Part shown: in pieces, positions 58,401 to 64,000 of the stretch | How positions within the stretch are numbered: the first letter of the stretch is position 1 | Layout: every line of letters starts with the position of its first letter | Assembly (NCBI GenBank): GCA_032209605.1 | Contig: JASFXZ010000079.1 | Coordinates: forward strand, 186,001-250,000 | Length of the DNA: 64,000 nucleotides | Direction: 5' to 3' | Source: Mactromeris polynyma | Lineage: Eukaryota > Mollusca > Bivalvia > Venerida > Mactridae | Position numbers and translations under genes: made by a program | The notes under the pieces: generated by a model | The model's input: the letters and a program-made list of their open reading frames with translations, nothing else | Told to the model about the DNA's origin: nothing | Databases searched by the model: none

Positions 58401-61400
58401 ATTCATTAAATATCAAATGTACGAATGGTTGTATTAACCTCTGAATGAAAACATGAATATCTCTATTATTGTATGCGTATCATTCCAAAACATGAATATA
58501 ATTGTATGTTTCTTTTAGTCTGATATTATTAAGACGTTAAAATAATTGTACAAAATTGCAATTTTACAGGGAATGAGTGTAATTATATTTCGGGTTCCAT
58601 TTATTCTTTCATGAGTGTTGGAATCGTGACATAATTTTATTTATCATGGTGCGTATTTATCATGACTGTTACGCTCATTGAAGTATGTGTAATGCATTTG
58701 CAGATGCCAGTTTAATTTGAATAAATGATACATACCTCCGTAAATTACAATTAAATAAAAAATATATATTGTTAATGAATCTTCTTCATGCTTTGATATA
58801 CTATAGTATTATTTGTTACCCTTTTCGCAATACGTTTGTTAAGTTTTATGAATATATAATATACTTTGTATTCAGTAATCTGTCAGTTCTAAAAGACATA
58901 ATACTATTGTAATGCACGGTTCATATTGGACTAGGTCATGTAGATGACCCAACTTTACAAGTATCGTATGGTTTGCTCACCTTCTATCTTTGTCTGCGGT
59001 TACAAAACCAAGTTCCGAGCAGTAAGGTGACGACCAGTCTCCATACACAATTCTCTGATTGGTTGGTTATGTGCAAATGTCCCATTACTGTCCAACATAT
59101 GTGACTGTTAGGATTAAGACAAAAATACAATTTGTCTCATAAAAACAGCTGGGTCAGCACGCCGCTCTCCCTCTTGGGCAAAATAGTAGTGGTTGGATTA
59201 TACTGCCCGTGACTTACTCAAAATGATGCTATTGATATAGTGACTAATAATTATAATAGGACTTATAATATTTAATTTATAATATTCTATTATTATTTCG
59301 CATTTAAAGTAACACTGGTTTCTGTGTTTTGTGATGACTAGATGAAACTTATCAGGTTAAATAACTTCAACACTTTTTATATATTATATATGGTTCATGA
59401 ATTACGATGTGTAGCAATATTGGGCAAGCATTTCTTTCTATGAAAGTTTCATAATAATAATCTCCAACGTTCATAACGTTTAAAAATATGAAAATAGATC
59501 ACACACATTCATCGTACATATCCTCTCACTTTCATATGCAGAAACATTCTACAATCATAATCGACTGTTTCTAAATATAGATCAATAGAAATACACAACT
59601 CTCCATCAATTCCCCACGCTGAGCATGCGCTACTGAATAAATGCAAGAAATCTCGATAATTTAGTTAACTTGACATTTTCGGCGTATTGTAGATCGTAAA
59701 ACCTAAAAGTCTGCATTGTATATTGATTTTTTTATAAGATCTACGACGAAATTCTTAAAAAAACGTCTAGATATTACATTAAAATAGTCGCATGAAACGT
59801 ATGATTGAGTCAACATCACCCCAACAATGGGTACCCTTGAACTGCTGATTCAATTTATCAATATAAGTATGTCATGATGCATTCACAGCATATTGTGACA
59901 AATTGTGCGTTCAGTTTTTTTCGCAATTTTAATGCTTAGTGGCATTTGGTTGTTTCACAAAATGACTGCATTGATATTACAATTATTTACTGTTTTTTAC
60001 TATCTGACAAATTAACATAAATGCGCATTCACGGTCCAATACATAAATTCAAACTATAAATAGAATTTCATCGGACAGTAACGCAATCGTTGAGTGTGAC
60101 TGTTTTCGTTTATACCCTTTGTTCAAAGTAAAATTTGCGGCCAGTGCACAGTTTAAGTTATAATTCGACAATATAATTTTGATGGGCCGAAATTAATTTG
60201 TTGTACTCGGATTTATTGTTGCATGTCTTTATTTCATTAGAATTCGCGACTCAATTCCTACGTTACTGATTGTTGTTAATAAGTTACTATGAAATAACTT
60301 AATATTTATGTGATTTTGTTTAATTGTATCTAAATGTTATTACAGATTTAAGAGATTTATGAAAGTTTATATGTTATGTTTGACTTGTTTTGTTTTATCT
60401 GTCTCGCATATGTTTGAACATTTTTATTGTAAGAATGACTGAACTGTTATTTTATGTTATGACTTGTGTATATTTCTAACGTGATGTAATGTTTCATTTT
60501 TTATCAAACTATTTATAAATTTTGCTTCGATAATTAATAAAATGATAAATAAATCAAGTCTTGTGTTTTGTTTTATTTCTAGACGTCTGACAAGCTTATT
60601 GTGTCATTATGAGCAAAATATCGAATATGATTCAAATGAGTCTACATCTTACATGTGTATCTACAGTCAAACCGTACACATACAATGTAGTGATTCAAGT
60701 GAGGTTTCAATGCAGTCTACACATGTACAAGAAATAATCGAAAAATGCCTTTACGACAAGTAACAAGACATCACTGATAAATATACCATTATACTTTTGC
60801 AAATGACACATTCATGCACATCATATTGCTTAACTGATGTAAAAGTATGCATACACAAATAGTGCATTGAATGAATTTAAAACAAACATGATTAGATCAT
60901 CAACCCTGAGATACATACACACAAGCACACACGACTATTGTATTTCCTAAGCGAGGAGCCAGACTATATGGAAAGAGTATTGTTACAAAGCGAATGCACA
61001 TTGTCAAACAGTAATTTACGTTACTCTGGTGATGTGGTTGTCTATGACGAGTCAAATTCCATGCAACACATGATGAAGGATAATTAGAAGGATTTAAACA
61101 AATGTGTTTCTTTCCTAAGCGTCGAACTATATGGTGGTCGTTGTATGTGAAAAGTTCTTGTCTGAAAAAAAGACGAAAAACAAACGTGACAACTATAGTC
61201 AGTGAAGAAAAAACAAGTCGGGTTAGGCAGTTTTTAAAATAACAAATGCTACTACCGAATGTCGAAAGCCTGCTAGTGACGTGAGACGTGAATAACAATT
61301 GATACGGAAATAACCACTTACATAGACCATTATTAAACTCGAGTAGCATCGTGTATTACAACTACAAGCAAATAAATATGGACTTTGAACACAAGTATGT

Positions 61401-61610
61401 ATTAAATGACATTTACATAACATTATAATTTCACCGTTACATAAACCCGTACTTATTGATTTCATACCTTTAGTTTTGCGGAAATGTATTCATTCGTACG
61501 CAGCATAGTCTCTAACGTATTAATGGTATATACAAATGTATAATGATTCACAAATATCACAGAATGAATATATCACGAAAACAGCTACTCTTATTGTTAC
61601 AATAAAATTA

Positions 61611-61616
61611 TTTATT
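61611..61616 (-). promoter_or_regulatory. Possible polyadenylation signal of the Ig/FNIII gene
   Basis: AATAAA on the minus strand begins four bases after the stop codon. It is too close for a normal 3'UTR unless a later signal is used; AT-richness makes chance likely. Confidence 0.2.
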
Positions 61617-61619
61617 TAA

Positions 61620-61762
61620 TTAACTGACCTTTAACCTCTGGCGGATTTTTAGTATCACAAAAATTATCGTCAACACAACCGATGTGGCGAGTAAGAATAT
61701 ACTGACCACCCATCCGATAACCTCTACTGGAATCAGTCTATAATTGTGCGAATATGGCTTAC
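61620..61762 (-). CDS. Transmembrane exon with short tail
   Basis: The frame continues from the FNIII exon: KPYSHNYRLIPVEVIG, then WVVSIFLLATSVVLTIIFVI and LKIRQRLK. This is one hydrophobic helix of about 23 residues followed by a basic stop-transfer segment. If unspliced, the frame continues Val-Ser and stops at TAA (61620-61622), leaving about nine cytoplasmic residues. A GTCAGT at 61628-61623 in phase 0 could be a donor to a further exon at lower coordinates, but I see no convincing one. Confidence 0.75.
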
Positions 61763-63772
61763 CTGGTGTCAAAAAAGAAATTCATATAACTAAAAACAAG
61801 ACAAAGAAAATATGAAATGAACAATAGAAAAAATATGTAATCACGAATATGATAAAAGTAATTAATATAATTCAAGGTGCTAAAATAATTAGACTTTGAT
61901 TAAACTTGATTCGATAAAAAATATTTGAAAAACACAATATTTTAACCATGTTGTTCTTTATTTCACCATACGCTAGAATGATATATGAAACCATTACACA
62001 CCGGTTGAAACTCATGCTAAAACATATGTATTAACTGGTGAAACAACAGAACTTTAATATATAGACATATACATATGACAAGATGAAGTCAAGGAGGAAC
62101 AGACACATACAATTGATACAGACACCCCATTAGCACAACGAGACATGACTCGAAATGTACATACAAGTAAACAATCGCAAAAGCAAAAGGGACACAAGTC
62201 CAACTCTTGTCCGCATTATGAGTTTTTTTTACGTAAAACTACTTTTTTAAGTTTGGTCATTTGCAAAGCAGTATAATATACATGTATGATAACTATAATG
62301 TGAATTTTAAAGACGGCTATGTTCTCTTCTTTGTATCTACTGTTGATATCATAGACTGGCACGATACGTTTCGAACTTTCACATTTCCCTTACGGAACTC
62401 AGTGACAGTTGCTGTTGCGTCCAATAAGTCTGAATATAAGATTTTGATATTTCAAGGAGGTCTGCAATTTTTTTCTCTTATCGTAGACTACAATAACAGT
62501 TATAAGAGTCAAACAAAAGGTAAATAAGCATAGTACCTGGCATTTCAAACACAATTTCCACAATGGTTGAGTTACCAAAATCATTTTCTGCGAATATCTG
62601 CACTATGTATCGAGTCTTCTCCGCAACTGCTGACAACGTTGTATTCAAAACACCTTCATGAGTATCATTTACATGCACTTCTGTCCAAGACTGCCCGTTT
62701 TCTTTTCTATACATTACAATGAATTTCTGTTCGACGCCGCCGTCAAAACCTGGTGTCCATTTGATCACGGCGGTCGAATCGTGGGCAAGTTGTTCGGGAA
62801 CAAAGCTCAAATTTGTCGGGGGCGATGGAGGCAGTAACGGACTGAACGTTGTAACCAAATTGTCTGAAACTGGAAAACAAATTAATAATGCTTGGTTGTA
62901 TCATGCAACGTAAACACGGCCAGTTCAATCCAAAAACTTGGTTTCTACAATTTGATATCAGACGTATAGAGATGGAGGGTAGGCAAGTTGTGGCATTGTA
63001 AAACAATAGTTAATGTCTATGGAGATGATGATTCTAACGTTTCCCCAAATTTTCCACATAGCTGCTACTTCATACAGATATTGGGACTTTGTTACCAATC
63101 CAAATATATTTTCAATGCACAGGTTTCATTTTGATTTGATCGATATGACCTATAATACAATCGTATTAATAGACCGGTATTGACAGACGAAGCACACACT
63201 CAATCGACATTGAGCACTTTCTCAACATTTCAGACAAAGAATTCACTAAAGGGACAATAGTAAACACTAACATGATATTTCTACCCCTTTATTCAGGAGA
63301 AACTTGAATACGGGTACCACATAAGGTTCATACAAGAGACAATACTAGCAAAACAAAACACATTATTCTTACTATCTTCTTCAAGCGATATAAATAACAC
63401 AGGTATCAGACAGTGTTCGCACAAGATACAATACTAGTCTAACAAACCAAATACTCTTACCCTCTTCTTCAAGAGAAACATATATACAGGTATCGCTTAA
63501 TTCATTTGCTACACACAATTTGTAGTTGCCATAATCTGAAGATTGGATATATGTTATTGTTAGAGTATATTCCGTCACCAGGTCAGACATTGAATACGTC
63601 ACCAGGGATCTAGCATGCCTCACTTCACTCCAAGTGATGCCACTTTGTTTTAACCATTCTGAATACAGCGGAATAGGGTAAGCCATTACTGGTACTGCAA
63701 GGACTACTGTATCATTTAGTGTTGCATTGTATAGAAGCCTTGTTTTATGCATGGGTGATAGACGAGGAACGC
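61620..63772 (-). CDS. Ig/fibronectin-III single-pass membrane protein, 3' part
   Basis: Three exons on the minus strand join in matching phases (1-1): 63772-63461 (Ig-like), 62863-62537 (fibronectin type III) and 61762-61620 (juxtamembrane, one helix, stop). The order Ig, FNIII, transmembrane, short tail fits a cell-surface adhesion or receptor-like protein of the nephrin/Dscam/contactin-like superfamily; I cannot name the family member. Several N-glycosylation sequons (NAT, NDT, NLS, NTT, NST) support an extracellular location. The 5' part, with any signal peptide and further domains, lies beyond 64000. The gene faces Cav2 tail to tail across about 7 kb. All junctions are GT-AG. Confidence 0.88.
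61763..63460 (-). other. Two introns of the Ig/FNIII gene
   Basis: 61763-62536 and 62864-63460 on the minus strand. The first shows nothing recognised. The second contains the two decayed 88-bp copies of the Ig exon end. Confidence 0.7.
62537..62863 (-). CDS. Fibronectin type III domain exon
   Basis: 327 nt, phase 1 at both ends. It reads NLVTTFSPLLPPSPPTNLSF, then TAVIKWTPGFDGG (B-strand Trp), QKFIVMYRKENGQSWTEVHV (C strand with Tyr), and EKTRYIVQIFAENDFGNST (F strand, Y-x-V-x-x-x-A-x-N-x-x-G). These are the standard FNIII landmarks. It ends EIVFEMPG, with the Gly codon completed by the next exon. Confidence 0.93.
63280..63500. repeat. 88-bp tandem triplication overlapping the end of the Ig exon
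   Basis: A block containing ttcaagagaaacatatatac aggtatc (exon copy, tca at 63469) recurs as ttcaagcgatataaataaca caggtatc (63381) and ttcaggagaaacttgaatac gggtacc (63293), spaced exactly 88 bases. Each is preceded by acaatactag or its like. The exon copy encodes the G strand and carries the splice donor; the other two are decayed. Confidence 0.75.
63461..63772 (-). CDS. Ig-like domain exon lacking the canonical cysteine pair
   Basis: 312 nt, phase 1 at both ends, acceptor tatttcag, donor gtaaga. It reads VPRLSPMHKTRLLYNATLND, a B-strand stretch TVVLAVPVMAYPIP, YSEWLKQSG (C-strand Trp), LTEYTLTITYI-like E strand (VTEYTLTITYIQ) and SSDYGNYKLCVANELSD (F strand). In the usual pattern the B-strand Cys would sit at the second Val of LAVPV, and the F-strand Cys two after Tyr, where Leu is found; a Cys occurs one residue later. 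The fold probably survives without its disulfide. Confidence 0.85.
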
Positions 63773-64000
63773 CTGAAATATAGCAGTAACGAACAACATT
63801 TTATTAAGCTGCATATACTCCATATAATTATGTTCTCTTCTTTCACCGCTTTGAAATGACTTTTTTACTTATATTTGTATTCTAGCAGATGTCATACATG
63901 TATATCGTAAACCTTATCTGACGAATGACTATTATTATGCATTTGAATTCAAATAAACTGTTAGTAGACGGGTATTATATATGTAACACTTAAAAATAAT
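63773..64000 (-). other. Partial intron of the Ig/FNIII gene
   Basis: Sequence upstream of the Ig exon to the end of the window. No further exon is visible. Confidence 0.6.

Larger units (their letters stand above)
54607..61619. other. 3'UTRs and intergenic region between convergent genes
   Basis: About 7 kb. The first few hundred bases are presumably Cav2 3'UTR. A mollusc-type repeat lies at 55240-55495. A slightly more GC-rich patch at 57440-57660 includes cgcatgcgcag. The rest is AT-rich, and none of its short open frames looks coding. Confidence 0.6.

Noticed and set aside
60542..60763. 73-codon open frame in the intergenic region
   Set aside because: Somewhat more balanced composition than its neighbours, but no domain, promoter or splice support.
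60900..61349. 149-codon minus-strand open frame downstream of the Ig/FNIII gene
   Set aside because: Low-complexity Cys/Tyr/Phe-rich composition typical of random AT-rich DNA; no domain and no matching splice phase with the transmembrane exon.
54607..61619. Possible additional gene between Cav2 and the Ig/FNIII gene
   Set aside because: Both strands scanned; no frame showed recognisable protein sequence or a phased exon series.
1..64000. CRISPR arrays, phage, integrons, rRNA or other prokaryotic features
   Set aside because: Spliceosomal introns and the gene content are clearly animal; the tandem repeats lack the repeat-spacer pattern.

Overview
The window is an AT-rich, intron-dense animal genomic segment. 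Most of it is the 3' two thirds of one voltage-gated calcium channel alpha-1 gene of the Cav2 class (the single invertebrate counterpart of CACNA1A/B/E, unc-2 and cacophony), on the + strand. A degenerate tRNA-headed SINE with a 'gaggaagcca...ctggctta' core (about 35881-36103) and a dispersed repeat ending in 'gacgga' units (about 55240-55495) resemble repeats of bivalve molluscs. A bivalve is therefore my best guess; it is inferred from sequence features alone.

Layout. 446-54606 (+): 24 constitutive coding exons of Cav2, running from the end of domain II S6 to the stop codon. They include the II-III loop, all of domains III and IV, the EF-hand, the pre-IQ/IQ region and a long proline/serine/arginine-rich C-terminal tail ending in Asp-Trp-Cys. 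Every junction is GT-AG. Using one member of the alternative pair, exon phases join without a break to give 1421 residues after a leading partial codon. The 5' part of the gene lies before the window. 54607-61619: about 7 kb of 3'UTR and intergenic AT-rich DNA. 61620-63772 (-): the 3' end of a second gene, convergent with Cav2. It encodes an Ig-like domain, a fibronectin type III domain, one membrane helix and a very short tail, so it is a cell-surface adhesion or receptor-type protein whose 5' part lies beyond the window.

The main biological interest is the exon architecture of Cav2. (i) Two phase-0 exons (22333-22440 and 23996-24163) both encode the end of IVS1, the S1-S2 loop and IVS2, and look mutually exclusive. 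(ii) A candidate 9-nt microexon lies in the IVS3-S4 linker, where vertebrate Cav2 genes also splice a microexon. (iii) Two tiny phase-0 candidates (15 and 18 nt), both ending Asp-Glu, follow the IQ exon, with a third 39-nt candidate further on. (iv) The tail carries an R-x-L-P-x-x-P RIM-BP-type SH3 ligand and a DWC PDZ ligand, so the active-zone tethering signals are present, while the II-III loop is short.

The introns hold many small non-autonomous DNA transposons recognisable by terminal inverted repeats, SINE pieces, dispersed repeat pairs and tandem repeats. No rRNA, intact tRNA, CRISPR array or prokaryotic feature was seen.
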